Of a stretch of 64,000 nucleotides of DNA, positions 1-14,300 are shown in pieces (positions within the stretch are counted from its first letter, which is position 1; every line of letters starts with the position of its first letter). A program made the translations under genes and the position numbers. The stretch spans positions 682,001 to 746,000 of the forward strand of contig JAJQJQ010000041.1 in NCBI GenBank assembly GCA_028622995.1, given 5' to 3'. The stretch is from Panagrolaimus kolymaensis (lineage: Eukaryota; Nematoda; Chromadorea; Rhabditida; Panagrolaimidae). The notes beneath the pieces were generated by a model, which was not told where the DNA came from, did not search any database, and saw only the letters and a program-made list of their open reading frames with translations.

Positions 1-1
1 T

Positions 2-3000
2 TCGGGCCATTTTCGTTTACATTGGGAAGAAATAAATTCATATGAATATTATCAAAGTTTTTCAAAGGATAAAACTGAAAGTATTCAAGAAGATGGTTAG
101 TTTATTTTTTTCTTTGCTGGAAAAAAATGATTAATTTTTTTGTGATTAAAAAAAATAAAAATAGGGACATTTATTAAAGAAAAAATGTTTAAAAAAATGT
201 TGTATCAGGAAAATTTGATCAAATCACGAAAATATTCTTTTAACTTTTTCGCTTTGAGACCAATCATAATTAATTAACACGAAAATTTTGGAAAGCTTGC
301 ATTTGTGATAGATAAAGAACGATAAATTTTTTAGTTTACACCTGCGGTCGAGAACTTTTCCCAACATATGAAATTCAAACATTAGAAAATCCTAAAAACT
401 TTTATGGAAATTATATGAATGATCAAAAATGTAAATGGACTATCAATCGAAAGCGATTCACTAATATCATGATCAAAGTATGTTTTTTATTTACCCAAAA
501 AAATAATTTGGCTTTTTTCAAAAAAAATTTTTATTTATTATTTATCGCCTGCTTTTTTTTCTTTAGATAACTTACATAGATTTGGAAGAGCAAACAAGTT
601 GCTTATATGATTATCTTGGAATAGGAATAGTTGATTATTCGGTGAATGAATTAGTCAACCAACCACCAGGAATTTTAACATATTGTCAAGGAAATTCATC
701 ATCCATGGGAACACCCATGGAATTAGAATATCATCAAAATGTATATATTTATTTTGTGACTGATCGGTCTCGAACTGCAAGTGGATTTAAAATTGAATAT
801 AAACTTGGTTGTCGCTCATTTGATTATATCATGGATAATTCAGCCCCATTAAAAGCAGAAATCACTAGTCCTGGATGGCCCAGTGCTTATCGAAAGAATG
901 AATCATGCTTTTGGGGATTAATTTTGGGTTCAACGCGACAATTAAATATTACTGTTGAATTGGATATTGATGGCACAGATGGAAGTTGTGGAAATGATTA
1001 CTTTTTAATGGTAAATGAATTTTTTGGTCTCACGTGGAAAAAAATAATTATTTAAGCTTGTAAAATATGCAAATTTTCAAAGGCTTAGTTTTGCATGAAA
1101 AATCTAAATTTTCGATATTTTTAAAATTTTAGCCTAAAATATTTTTAATTATTTAAAAACCCATTATTATTTTTTTAGGAAGAAGTCCCTTCAGCTTATA
1201 TTGGCACATCTTTAATTGGAGGAAGCAAAGCTAAACGATGCGGTCAAATAAATTTTAGCAAAACTTTCAATGGTCGTCTTTATGCTTATTTTAATTCTGA
1301 TAATAGCATGGTTGAACGAAAGGGTTTCAAACTTACTATGGAAGAAGTGTCAGTTGATTGCAGTTCTTCGTCACTTTGGGTGGATGAAATAAATCCAATA
1401 AAAATTTTATCATCTCCAGAATTTCCTCATATGTCTCCAAATTCGCTTAATTGTCATTGGGTGATTCATACCCTTCCAGGACATCGAGTTAAATTTACTG
1501 TGGATCCTCATTCATTTAATACACAAAATTCTGATGAAACTGAGTGAGTTTTTTTTTTATTTTAAGAAAATTTATTCTAAAAGCAAATCAGACACAAATG
1601 GATTCGAAATTTTTCGAGTTCGAGCCAAGTCAACTATTTTTTTATTTCAAATATTTTATCCTAATTTTTTAGATGCATAGAAGATTATCTCGAAATTCGT
1701 GATGGTCCATCTGAATCTTCCCCATTGGTAGGAAGATATTGTGAAGTTGAAGCGCCAAGCACAATATTTTCCACAGATTCGTCACTTTTTGTTAAATATG
1801 TAACTGATTCTTATTCCAAATCTCTTGGGTTTAATGCAACTTATGAAGTGGCTTCATGCGGGGGTTCAGTGGTTCTTCAACAAGGCCATAACACTTCTGT
1901 CACAAGTCCAAATTATCCTGAACCCTATCCTCCTCAAACCACGTGTCAATGGAATGTTAAAGCTCCAAAGGGGCATTTTGTTCAAGCAAACGTGGAACAT
2001 ATTTGGATGAATTATAGCGAAAATTGTACAATGGAATATTTAATGTTAAAAGATAAAAATTCCTCGGGTGAAATAATTATGCCACCTTCATGCTCGCAAT
2101 TGCAAACCGAAATTGACGGATATCAATCTCAACATAATTCCATGTTTGTTGAATTTCATTCAAATTCAAGTGGAACTAAAATGACTCGAATGTTTTGCAC
2201 TAATAAACAATGTGGATTTGATTTGAAAGTTTCATCAAGTAAATTTGGTAAGAAAGAAATGGTTTTTTAAACGTTTTTCCGACCAAATAAAATTGGCAAA
2301 AGAAAGAAAATTTTTTGCTCGCTTTACATATTTTTATTTTGCCTGACATATTTTTTACTGAGAAATAAGCCAAAACATGCGGTCTGGTGGTGTAGGGGTT
2401 ATCACATCTGTCTAACACACAGAAGGTCGGCGGTTCAATTCCGCCCCAGATCAGCTACTCTTTTTCGTTTTTTTACAAAATTTTATAAATTTTGATCTAT
2501 TTTTTAAACTTTTTATTAAAAATTTCTTTGTTTATAGAATGCGGCGGTGAAATCACCGATGATGAAGGCACCATTACTCTTCCAGGTTCACCCGAGCGAA
2601 TCATTCCGCATTTATCTTGTGAATGGACATTTGATGCGGGAATAGGAAATCGATATTCAATACAATTTAGCTTTTTAAATCAAGAAAATGTAAAAAAACC
2701 TTTAAAAACAAAAAATTTTTTCGCGGATTTTAATATTAAAAATTTTTTAAGAGTTTTTTAGTACCAAAAATTTTTTTTATAGGGTTTTTATATGAATCGT
2801 TTATTCGATCAATGCTATCCCGATTTAGAAATATTCAATGGCCCCCCATTTGCTCGAGATAGTCTTTTAGCAAATGAAAAACGTTTTTGTCAAAATAAAA
2901 CTTCTTTTATTTCTATGACTGATTTAGCTACGCTTACTTACACCGATCAATCTCAAAATGCCCATTATGGATATTTAGGAATTGGAAGATACAAAAATTT

Positions 3001-6000
3001 CAATGATGATCGTCTTTCAAAGCCATGGAAAATTACTTATAAAAAAGTAAAAAAATTTTAATTTTAAATTTGTTTTTCTCAAAGCCAAAGTTTTTAATAT
3101 TTAAAATTTGGATTTTATAGATTGCTGATAGATTTAATAATGAAGGGTGTAGTTCAGTAATATCAAGAAATATTGTTATGAAAATAGGAAATTTATCCAT
3201 TGAACGAGGCTCAAGTTATGGGCTTGGAGCAAGATGTGAGACTCCTTAAATTTTTTTGATAGAATTTAAAAAACGTGTCTTTATATTTTAGCTTTCTGCC
3301 ATTTACAAGTTAAACGACCCACATCTGAAACTGGAACAACGGTAATTAAATTTACTGAAATGAAACCAAGAAATTCCATTTTTAAAAATTGCGCTCAAGG
3401 CAATCGTGTGGTTATTAAAGGTAAAAAAATAATGTTTGTCTCCCAAAAATTTGAATTAAATAAATTTTTTGGAGCAAAAAAGATTGATTATTTTTGTTAA
3501 TATTTTTTTTTTGTATTTTTCAAATTTTGTTTAATTTTTCTGAAACAATTTTTTGATAAAACAAAATTTTTTTTCAGACGATATCATAGGTCCTTGGTCA
3601 ATTAATGAAATATTCTGTAATGCTTCAACAAAAAATAATGAAACAGTATTCATATTTCCAAATTATCTTTTTGATATTTATGTTATAAATAACCCACATA
3701 AATTATTTATTGATACACCATTGGAATTTAAATTGAATGTTAAATTTTATCGTAAGTTTTTGTTTTTTTGTCAAAACCAAGCTTTGAGTTTCAAAAGGAA
3801 AATTTATTTTAATTTGTTTATTTTGTTTTTTTAGCTTGCGGTGGAACAATTTTGGAAGATGAACTTGAAGAACAAAGTGGAACTATAACATCCCCGAATT
3901 TTGATTCCGATGAAGATTATAATCCCAATGATTATTGTCTTTGGTACCTTCGAGCATCGGAAGGAAAAACAATTGAAATAGAATTTGATTTTATGGAAAT
4001 TGAATATCATGTTGATTGTGAACTTAATGATCATTTAATTGCTTCCGAAGGAGAGGGAACGGATTCAGTTATTCATCAATATTGTTATTCCGCAGCTGAA
4101 AATCAATCCTTACCCGATCGATTTAAAATTATTCGAACTCGTTCGCGTGATTTAACTTTGCTATGGAAAACTGATAAATCCGTTCAAAAGCGAGGATTTA
4201 ATTTAACTTACAGCTTTGTTCATTATCATTCTTCCGCGGGTAAGAATTTAGGTCAAAAAAATTAATAAAATTTAAATTAAATTTAAATTTTTTGCAGATC
4301 GAGGCTGTGGTTTTGCAAGTCACGCAATGAGTGGCTTAATTGAATCCCCAAATCATCCAGGCTATTATCCAGAAAATGTTCAATGCATTTGGGATATTAT
4401 TGTTCCAATTGGTTATCATGTTAAATTAATTTTTGATGCTTTTGATGTTCAATTATCGAATGATTGTGAAAAGGATTCATTCCAAGTAAGCAAAGTTTAA
4501 AGCATTCGATTTTATCCAAATTTTGCAAACTCTTAAAAATACACTTCAATAATAATATAGCCTCGAGAAATAATTAAAATGAAAGCAATTCTTGAATTAA
4601 AAAAGAAAAAAAGAAAGAATTTTATTTTTAAGTTCACTGGATTAAAGAAAATATCGAAAAAACTACAAAAAATTTCGAAGTTAAAGACTTTGAATTTTGT
4701 TTAATAAAAAATATTTAAAAAAGAAACGAGTGAAAATTTAGAAATTTGAGAAAGAGAAAAAAATGGTGAAAATGGAAATTTTAGAATTTTTTTTTGTGAA
4801 AATGAGTTTTAAAAAATTCCATAAATTAAGAAACAAAACATAGGTAACGGAGTTTCCAACCACTGCTTTTTATTTATCTAATTTTAAAATTTATTATAAT
4901 TTAGCAAATCAGTAAAAAAATATTTAAAAAAATCTAATTTTTTTTTTACCGCTTCAGATTTCCCAAGAACATCAATCCCGAGCTTTATCTCCTCTAAGTG
5001 ATTATTATTTTTATTTTGAGCACGAAGAAAAGGACGCGCCTAAATGTGGCAGTAACATTCCCAAACCATTTTTTGCTGAATCAAATCGAATTCGAATTAA
5101 TTTTACCACGGATGATAAAATAAGTGGATTTGGATTTAAAGTTCATTGGAAAGCTGAATGTGGAACGACTTTATCTTTAACTCATGGAGTTATAACATCT
5201 CCACATTATCCTAAATATTATCCAAATGAAGATTTTGAATGTAAATATTTAATATATCCAACTTTGCCAAATAATGGAATTCCAATTGTGGTTGTGAAAT
5301 TATTGGATTTTGATATGTCCACAACAAATATGCCATGGAGAAATCAAATGCGAGGCATCGATGGTGGCGGAATATATTCGAAATCATCTGAATGTATTCG
5401 AGATTATTTAGAAATTATTGATGTTTCAAAAGGAGAATTAACTGTAGCAAAATATTGTCAAGAAAATATGCAATCCACCACTGAAGCTCCACCCATCTCA
5501 ATTAAGGGAGGAATTGGAATTAGATTTGTTGGAAATCGATCATATTTTGAAGGAAATGAACGAAAGCAACATCGAGGTTTTAAATTATCTTACGCGCTCG
5601 CGGATTGTGGAGGAGAAATAAATCTTGCTGAAACGCGGGAAAGAATTTCAGCTATCATTACTTCTCCAGGTTTTCCATTGTCATATCATAGTAATTTGGA
5701 TTGTGTATGGAATATTACGGCGCCAGAAAATCGAATAATTTCCGCAAAATTTACGAACATCGAAATGGAATTAAATTATAATTCATGTAATTTTGATTTC
5801 ATTGAAATTTATAATGGAATTATTGAAACTAATATTAATAATTTTTCTATTTCTTCACAGTCAATTTTACCCAATGAAACTAAAAATTTAATGGGTCGAT
5901 ATTGTGGCGAAGACACACCCAAGGATTATTTAATTACTTCAGGTCCAAATATGACTGTGAGATTTCATTCCGATCATTCAGCAAACAGGGGTGGCTTTAA

Positions 6001-8949
6001 ATTAGTTTTAACTGCAACTTTGGGACCTAAAAGTGGATGTGGAGGAAATTTAATTGCTGATACCGAAGCACAAACGCTTATGCCTCCAATGGATTCAAGT
6101 GGAAATAAATATGTGAATGGTTTAAGATGTTTATGGAATATTAAAACTAAAGATCCCAAACAAATTATTGAATTTAAATTTATTAAAATGGATGTGGAAA
6201 AGAGGAGAAGAATTGATTCAAATCCAAATATAACAAATTGTTATGATTTTGTTGCGGTTAGTTTATTTATGAGTAAAAATTATAGGCAGCTTTTTAATAT
6301 TTTTACACCGAAGCCACAATTTTCCTTTTTTTTAAAATGTGAAATTAAAATGTTGGCTTCTCCAAACGAAAATCTAATAGAAACTTCTTTTTTTTTGCGT
6401 GATGTTGGAGAGAAATTATTGTATATTGGGATTTGAAACTTTAGTTTTTTAAGATCCAAATAACTAACTTTAAATTTTTTCATTTTGAAGCCATATATAT
6501 AAAGCAAAAAAGGAAAATTTAGTTTTTTTCGGTTTCACAATGTAAAAGATGAAAACCAATTTTTTTGATATAATACCGAACTGAAAGTTTTTTTTAAATA
6601 TTAGGGTGACTTGACACAAAAATTGCACATACAGATCTCCAATGGAAATTTTGGTGGCTTCTCCATCTTTATTCAAATTTCACCCTTAAAAAATAATATA
6701 TCTTTAATAAATATTTTAGATATTCGACGGCCCACGAGCTATTAGCACATATTTACTAAATCCAACTTGTGAAATTCCTGATTCTGATTTACCCTTGATT
6801 CTTCAATCTTCATATAGAATAGTGGATTTTTATTTTGAATCCGATGCGGGTGAAGGTTATGAAGGATTTAAAGTGGAATACAAAGCAATTAAAGATGATT
6901 GTGGAGAAACTTTGGTTGCCGAAACAAATTCCGCTGAATTTTCATTCGATTCAAATACGGCGTTAACTCGAGAAAATCAAAAGCACAAACGTTGCCGATT
7001 CTTTATTTATGCGAAAGAAGGCCAACCAATTGAAATAGAATTTAAACAATTTAATTTTCCTTCCACTGATCCATCGTGCCCATTGGAATTTATGGAAATT
7101 CAAGATGTTGGAAATGCAGCGGAATGCACCCATCCCGCGTGTAGCACAAAACCCAAAACACCAACAAATATTCGATATTGCCGGAAAAATATGCCCACAA
7201 GATTTGTATCTCAAACTTCAGTGATTCAAATTACGGCATCCATTTTGCTTCAAAGTGAATATGCCTCATCTTTCACATTGAGTTATAAACTTATTGATCG
7301 TGAGTTTTTATAAAAAAAATTTAAGACTTTTGTGGTTATTTTGATTTTGAATAAAAGAAAAAATAGTAATATTTTTTGGCAATTATTTTCAAATTTAAGT
7401 TACGATCATTGGAGAGAGTAATCATTTTTGGACGATAATTTAAAAAGATTTATTACTGTCATTTTTAATGCATAAAATAATTTGATTCTAAACAAATATA
7501 TTCTAAAACAATTTATTTCTTTTCTTTTTTTTTTCAGAATGCAATAGAACTGTTTCATTCGAGCCTGGAAGCCATTTTGCTTCTGGAAGACTTACATCTC
7601 CAAATTATCCAAATGCTTATGATGATAATGCCACTTGCATCACCACGATTGCTGCTCCATTGGATTATCAAATTCTTGTTGTTTTTAAAGAATTTCGAAT
7701 TGAACGAGGCGAAGGTTTCCGACATCGATATCCAGGCATGGGTGGATATGTTCCATATTGGCGTCGAGGAGGTTGGAGTCGTTCGAGCACTTCGCCATAT
7801 AGTGCATTTTCACGATATCTTTATTCTGCTTCGTGTACTTATGATTCGTTAACTGTAAGTTTGAAAAAAAATTGAAAAAATGGGTCTCGTCACGAAAAAA
7901 AATTATTTAAGCAATTTTTGGGTCTTCAAGCGATTTTTTTTTATAAAATTTTGAGGTTTATTTATTTAAATTATTTTTGTTGCAGATTACTTACAACCCA
8001 AATAATTCAACAGGCGAAAATCGAACTTTTTGTGGTTTCACTCTTCCACCAAGTCAATTTTCAACTTCCAATGAAGTTTCCCTCACTTTTAAATCTGATG
8101 ATTCTATGGCTCATGGAGGATATGATTTAAGTTATTATACTGTTAAGCCCGTGGAAGTCTCAACACGAAACACCGATCAAATATTTTATGAATTTGAAGC
8201 AAATTATGAACGAAGTGGAGCTATCACTCCCATTGGGTTTCCCGGAATGTATCCAAATAATACCATTCAACGATGGGCTATTCGCCCACCACTTGGTTTA
8301 TTTTGTAATTTTAAAATTATTACCATTCAATTATCGAGAACTATTGATGTGGATAATTGTGATGCAACGGATACGCTGAGATACAAAACCGTGGTTGCCA
8401 CAAATGATGGCGGAGATGAAGAACATAAAAATAGTGATTGGATTTCACCTTGCATTCCAGTAAGTTTAGAATAGTTTTTTAAATCAAAAAATGTATTTAT
8501 ATGTTCAAAAATGAGTTCTTCTACCATTAAAAAAGAGAGTAATTTTTATTTGGCAATAATTTGAAAAAATTAGTTACTATCCCTAAAAAGAGTAACCATT
8601 TTTAAACGATTATTTGCAAAAATGTCTTACTATCAAAAATTATTTTTTACCTTAACTTTTTTTTCATGCATTCTTTTGTTTAAATTTATCAAGAAGAAAC
8701 TTTGCATTATTATTGATTCAACGTACTTTTTTTTTCTTTCATTTCTCTTACTTTTGCATTTCCTTGAGAAAAGCTTATTAATCTTCTAAAATTTCAAATA
8801 TTTTTTAGGGCGAAGAAGAATACATTTTCCCAAAAACAAAAGGATTAAATTACTATTTTGAATTTCAAAGTGACAACGATATTGAAAACAATGGAAATGG
8901 TTTTAGAATTCATTGGGATTGTGAAGATTATAGCGAAGATATCGTTTAA
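2..8949 (+). CDS. Cubilin-like multi-CUB protein, 3' part (5' end outside window)
   Basis: Seventeen exons in this window join in phase: 2-95, 335-477, 567-1010, 1179-1543, 1673-2247, 2538-2689, 2783-3046, 3121-3235, 3292-3420, 3578-3751, 3835-4239, 4298-4485, 4958-6256, 6720-7299, 7538-7854, 7986-8459 and 8809-8949 (stop TAA). They give about 1,950 residues. The product is a run of about 14 CUB domains plus the tail of an earlier one. Starts are marked by CGG- or C-G-containing segments, Pro-Gly/Asn-(F/Y)P turns, C-x-W motifs and endings such as GFKLSY or FRIHW. Several units keep the acidic Asp residues typical of calcium-binding CUBs. No EGF repeat, membrane helix or GPI signal is seen, so the visible part looks extracellular and possibly peripherally membrane-bound, as cubilin is. 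Multi-CUB cubilins are endocytic receptors; that role here is inference. The start lies upstream of base 1. Confidence 0.85.
2381..2453 (+). tRNA. tRNA-Val (anticodon AAC)
   Basis: A 73-nt cloverleaf reads directly. The acceptor stem 2381-2387 pairs with 2446-2452 (one G-T pair) and the discriminator is A2453. The anticodon stem 2407-2411/2419-2423 encloses the loop 2412-2418, with anticodon AAC at 2414-2416. The T stem 2429-2433/2441-2445 is perfect GGCGG/CCGCC around TTCAATT. The A-box-like GTGGTGTAGGGG and B-box-like GGTTCAATTCC are both present, and a T-run terminator follows from 2461. There is no intron. It lies on the same strand as its host gene, inside the intron 2248-2537 of the CUB gene. 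Confidence 0.93.
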
Positions 8950-9180
8950 AAAAATTTATGTTATAATATTTTTTTATATTTATTCCATTTTGTATTTATT
9001 TATTATTTTGCGATAAAATAATTAAAATATAATTATTTATTTTTTACTCTATTTTTCTTTGTTTTAAAATTAAAGATTCAAGAAAGTAACATTTTTTGAA
9101 CAATATATTTCAAAAATATAATACTATCACTAAAGAAAGTAATCTTTTTTCCGTTAATTTGTAGTAATTTGTTGTTACTG
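7390..9180. repeat. Dispersed AGTAAC/GTTACT ~50-bp repeat units (CUB introns and 3' flank)
   Basis: Degenerate copies of a short unit sit in the introns near 7400-7465 and 8530-8640 and again at 9080-9150. The unit has AGTAAC or GTTACT at its ends, about 35 nt of A/T-rich sequence between (often with TTTTTGCAAA or its complement), and a terminal CTATC or GATAG. Similar units occur in introns and flanks elsewhere in the window (22985-23105, 24335-24435, 25712-25762). None is coding. Confidence 0.55.
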
Positions 9181-11344
9181 TCCAGGAAAATTGTTATTTT
9201 TCTTGAAAAAAATAATAAAACTTTTTTTTATATAAAAATTAATTATTCATTTTCTTTCCATTTCTTTTTCTTAACGAACTTAAACAAAAAAATCCAATGA
9301 AAAGCTTTTTTTCTTTTTGCAAATTGCAAAAACAAAAAAACGAAAAATACGGAAGAAAGCCATTTTTGAGTTATGTATTTTTTTTTGCCGTGGAAAAGAA
9401 CGAAGTTGTCACTTGCATATACTTTTTTTCATCCTTCATGTGTGCCATTGGCTTTGGCATAGGAGTGAGTGAGTTTTTTTTTTGCTTGAAGGAAAAAAGC
9501 TATGCTGTCTTTATTTTTTTCTTTTAAAAAAAAATTGCCCACGTTCCATCTCTTTCTTTCTTTATATATATATATTCCTTCGGTTTGTTTGCTTGAAAAA
9601 GGAAAAATAGGGAGCCTTTTTATTTTTTTTTCCATGCGCCTTTATGCTTCTTTTATTTTTTTAAACGTCGAAAACGATGGCACCAAACACAGGGGCTCAG
9701 CAATATGAACGCAGAGGCATCTCTTCTTTTTTTTTGAGTAGCCCGTCGTCGTCCTTATATGTCATAGTTTTTGGTGCTCTAAACTTCAGACAAGAAAGAT
9801 GAAGATGAATAATAAGAAGAAAAGATGAATAAAAAGAGATGAAGGATACTTAAAGAAAAAAATAAAAAGCTTATTTATAATCTAAAAAGGTTTAAGAAGA
9901 TTCTCATTTTTTTATGATAGATTTATTTATAAAGATTTATTTTTGTGAAAGAAAAAATGGGTATTTTGAAAAGTTTTGGCTTTAGTAATGAATGCTCCAT
10001 CGTCGCAGAAAAAATCCGAAAATGGTCTAATGTTTTTTTTCATCGCGAAAAATATTATTTTATTTACATTTTAAAACTTTTAACGTTTTATATTGTTTTT
10101 GAATTAATAAAAAAAATCGAAACATATTTCTTGAAACAAAAATAATTTTTCATAATTTTTATACAGTGAATACGAGTTTAAAAATAACAAATAATTTTGG
10201 TTATTTTTTTCTTTTCTTTTTTCCATTATTTAATTTTTCTGATTATAGTTATTTGTTTAATAATATTTATTTATAAGACTTTTAGAATTTTAGGATAAAT
10301 TACGAAAATATCCATTCATTTATCCCATCAAAATCTGTCTGTCTTTTTTTTTTTTGCCATGGTTTCTTTCTTATTTTTCCATTTTCAATTCCTTCGTTTT
10401 TTTATATTACAAATCCCATTATCTTTACTACCCATGATTTCCCCTTTCTTTCTCTCTTTTTCTTCCCATGTTTATTTTTTATATATAATATTTATCCATC
10501 ACATTCATTTTAGTATTTTCTCTCCAAAATAAATAAATATAAATATATAAAAAAATTTTGGTTATGCAAAAAAAAACATTTATTTGTCCCAAACAACCAC
10601 AAAAAAATGAGAAAAACGAGGATGGCAAAAAAAATTGTTTTATTTTTATGGGAAGCACACAACTACCAACCAACCATATTTCTGCTTGCTTTTTACTTTT
10701 TTTTCCTCTTCCTTGCTTTTATTTGCTGGGTTTCTAAGCTTAGATGAAATTGGCTGACTAAAAAATAAAAGAAAAAGGTTTTTTTTTCTGGATTGATTCC
10801 ATTCCTTCTTTTTTTTTCTTTGCTTCTGCTGCCTCAGGAATTCACTTTGGAGTTAGTTACCTAAAAAATATATATATAATTTGTTTTTGCTTCAAAAGAC
10901 CAAAGTTCAACATTTTAACTTTTTACTTTTTTTTTCTTACCACCAAAATAAAATATAAAAACATTCAGCAAAGTTTCTTACTTACTTTTTTATTACTTTC
11001 TTTTTTTCTTGTTTAAAAAAAAGTAGAAAAGAAACTTAATTGAATTGTTAAAAAGGAAAAAAGTTGGCAGCCATCAGACGAAAAAGAGACAAAACATAAA
11101 AAAAACTGACCATTAAAAAACTTTCTTTCTTTTCATCGTCTACTTTTTTTTTAAGAAAGCTATATCTTTGTCGTGTCCTTTTTTCCTTTAAAAAAAGTGA
11201 GCTTTAAACATGCCACTGCCATGACTCCTTTATATCCCTTTTTTCTTTTTCTTTCTGAAGCCCTTTTTTTTTTAATCGCTTGAAAACATTATATTTTCTT
11301 ATCTTTGATCCTTAAAATATAAATATATAAATTTATTTTTTTTA
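8950..11344. other. Intergenic region upstream of unc-41
   Basis: These 2.4 kb hold homopolymer runs, TATATA tracts and short frames without coding character. I see no exon, RNA gene or clear promoter. The right end is a T-rich acceptor-like tract with AG at 11343-11344, which could be a trans-splice (spliced leader) or 5'-UTR splice site for unc-41. Confidence 0.5.
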
Positions 11345-11380
11345 GATGCTTTTAAACAAATATGTCAGAGGCTCAGCATA
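11345..11380 (+). promoter_or_regulatory. Short upstream ORF overlapping the unc-41 start
   Basis: Directly after the acceptor AG at 11343-11344, an ATG at 11345 opens an 11-codon frame ending in TAA at 11378-11380. It overlaps the presumed unc-41 ATG (11362) in a different frame. If the acceptor is used for trans-splicing, this would be the first AUG of the mRNA and could reduce initiation at 11362. This is inference; a further upstream exon cannot be excluded. Confidence 0.35.
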
Positions 11381-14300
11381 ATAATAATCTAAATCAACAT
11401 CGAATTAGTGACGCATCTTCTTCAGCAGCTTCGGCAGCTTCATATAGTTTAAATGCTGGAAGAGATGCATTTAAAAATACTCCACTTTTAACAGATAATA
11501 ATATTTTTTTGTTATCTCAAAATGGTTAGTTTATTTTTCCTTTATTTTTTTATTTGGATGCTTTTGAGTCGTCTGCTTTTTTTTGTGTGTCAGATTTAAA
11601 AAAAAGGATGAGAGAAGAAACTTTTTTTCGTTGTTGTTGTTAAATAAGATTTTTAAGGCAGTTAAAAAATGGATTTTTTCTTCTTCTTTAGTTAGTAAAA
11701 GTATGTATGTAGCAAAGGAGTCCATGAAAAAAAAGAAGATGCTTTCCATCTTTCTTTCTATATTTTTTTTAAAGTTGCTCATTTTACTTCTGCAGAAGCT
11801 TTTTTCCAATGCTGATGTGTTACTAAAAAACTAAAAACTAAAAAATACATTCCTTGCGGCAATTTTTTTTTTCCAATATGTATCTATTTTTTTCTAAATT
11901 CTTTGCATTTTTTTATATGAAAACTTTTTTAGAAGTTTAAAAAAAAAATTTATTTTAAAATTAATTATTAAAAAAAATTTCACCATCGCTTGCTTTTAGT
12001 TTTAATTTTTAATGCTCCTTTTTGAAGGTCTTTTTTTCCTAATTAATAGAATCTGGCAGACAGAGATAAAAAATATGCATATTTTTTTTGCTGCATATTT
12101 ACTTAAAAAAATTGCGTATATTTATTGATAAAAAAAAGCCTACGTTAATATCGCGTGCTTTTTTCTTGGCACACAAAACGCATATTTCTTAGCTGTTTTT
12201 TTTTTTGACGTTTCAGATTAAGAATTTATAATTATATTTTTCCCCTGAAATTTTTAATTTATCTTCTAAAATTAAATGTTTATAGCTAAGTTTATTTAGA
12301 TGAAGAAACATTTTTTTTCTTGGAAATTTTTATTAACAAAAAGTTGCTTTTATTTTTTTTTACAAGAAAAGCAGATGTTTTAATATATTGAATTTTTTTA
12401 AATAATAACTTAATTTCTTGCTCTAAAATTGACTCAAAAGCCGCACATTTCCACTTTTTGTTAAGCTTCACTTACTTAATTCTTTAATAAAGTTGTTGCA
12501 TAAATTTATTTGAGTGAAAAATTGTATAATATTTTTAGTTTTTAATTAAAGAAACAAAAACAGCAGCCAATAAGTTTTGTTATTCTGCTTCAGCACTTTT
12601 TTTAAATATAAAAAAAAGTTTCTTATTTCATTGTTTGCGAAGAAATAGTTTTTTCTAAATTTTTTTTTGAGTTTAAAAAAATTGAAAAACAATTTTTTAA
12701 TAATTAAAAAACTCTTGTTTTTGAGTGTCAAAGCAAGGATGTTAGTAAAAAATTTTTTAAAAAAGTATTTGGTTGCGAGACTTTTCATAATATTTTTTAA
12801 TAAAATTTGTTATCGATTTTTTTTAATTTTAGACACTGAAGAATTTCGCCGCCAGCAATTTGCAATTCGTTCATTTACACAATCAATTGAAATGGATTTA
12901 CCTCCAGCACCCGAATTGCCTCCAACCCTCGATATAGATCATTATGGATTTACTACTACTGGTGGTTTCGATGCGAATAATGATATTAGTAATTTAGAAA
13001 GTGGAATGACTCCAAGTAGCACCGCTGATACCATAGATACCATAGTCGAAGTCAAAACTAATGGCAATGGAGAAGATAATATCGATCCAACGATGGGTGA
13101 AACACAAAAATATCCTATGACCGTGCCCGCTCCAGGTCACACGGAACAAGAAATGGAATTACATAAAAGTTTAGTTAAACATGAAAATGAAGGAGATGAA
13201 GAAGATGTTGGAGAAGAAAATGAAAGTGATACAGAAATAAAAAATATTAATAATGGCATTTCAAACCAAGCAAGAGCAGCAACATCGTCTGCTAATGTTA
13301 ATAATAATTCCAGGAGAACGTCTTCCCATCACGAAAAAGAACAACATCATGATCCTTTGAGGCGAGAATATAGTAATGCCGCAAAGCAACGTCCCCGACC
13401 AACCACTCCAACTCAAAAATGCACGCTAGAATCATATATTTCAGTGGAAGAAAAAAATGCGCCAATTTCAAATCCAATCGAAAAAATTAAAGTTGTAATT
13501 CCTCGAAAATCTCTTAAAGGCAGACAACCAGAAGATTTTTATCAATCCATGTCCAATCAACTCCCGCCTCAAATAATGAGGCATCGAAGTAATTCAAATT
13601 CAAATTATAGTGATTATGGAAACGATGATGATGATTTGGATATTATTGAACAAAATCCCGAATATAAAGATAAAGCTCCTAAAGCTCCCGTGGTTCATCG
13701 ACGAACTTCAATTGAATGGGAAGCATTTGATCAATCTGTTGGTTAGTTTTTTTTGAAGAAGAAAATATTTACATTTTTTTTGTTTCTAAAGAGTTTTTAA
13801 TTGTATTTTGTTTATTCTTTAATATTTTTATAAGCAATTTTATTAAATTTATTTTCGAATAAGAAAAATCGAAAGTTTTTTGTTATATATTTTTAGTTGC
13901 ATCTTTTTCTAAATTTTTTTTACTCATCCTTCTAAACTCCGCTCATTTTTTTCTCTCAAAGATTTAAATTTATCTTTCTTTCTTTTTTGTAGTTATAAGC
14001 TTAAGCTGAGGCATCATCTTTATCCATTATTCATCCATCCATTTTATCGATTTCACATCCAAGTGCCAAAAAAATCTTTTTCTTCTTTTCTTTCGAAGTT
14101 TCTTTTGTAAAATAAAAATAAAAGCAGCGGTAGCAATTTGTCACATGTAAATTTTTTTTAAAGCGGCTGGTTGCTTTTTTTTTTTTTGCGCGGCGCTATA
14201 GTTTTTGGCACAAATAAATAAAAAGAGGGGATTAAATTTATTTTATGAGCCAAGAATATTTTTTTCTTTCTTCTTCTTAAACTTCTTGTTTCTTACATTT

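Noticed and set aside
9297..9708. Short ORFs in the unc-41 upstream region
   Set aside because: Formed by poly-T/poly-A tracts on both strands with no splice logic or domain.
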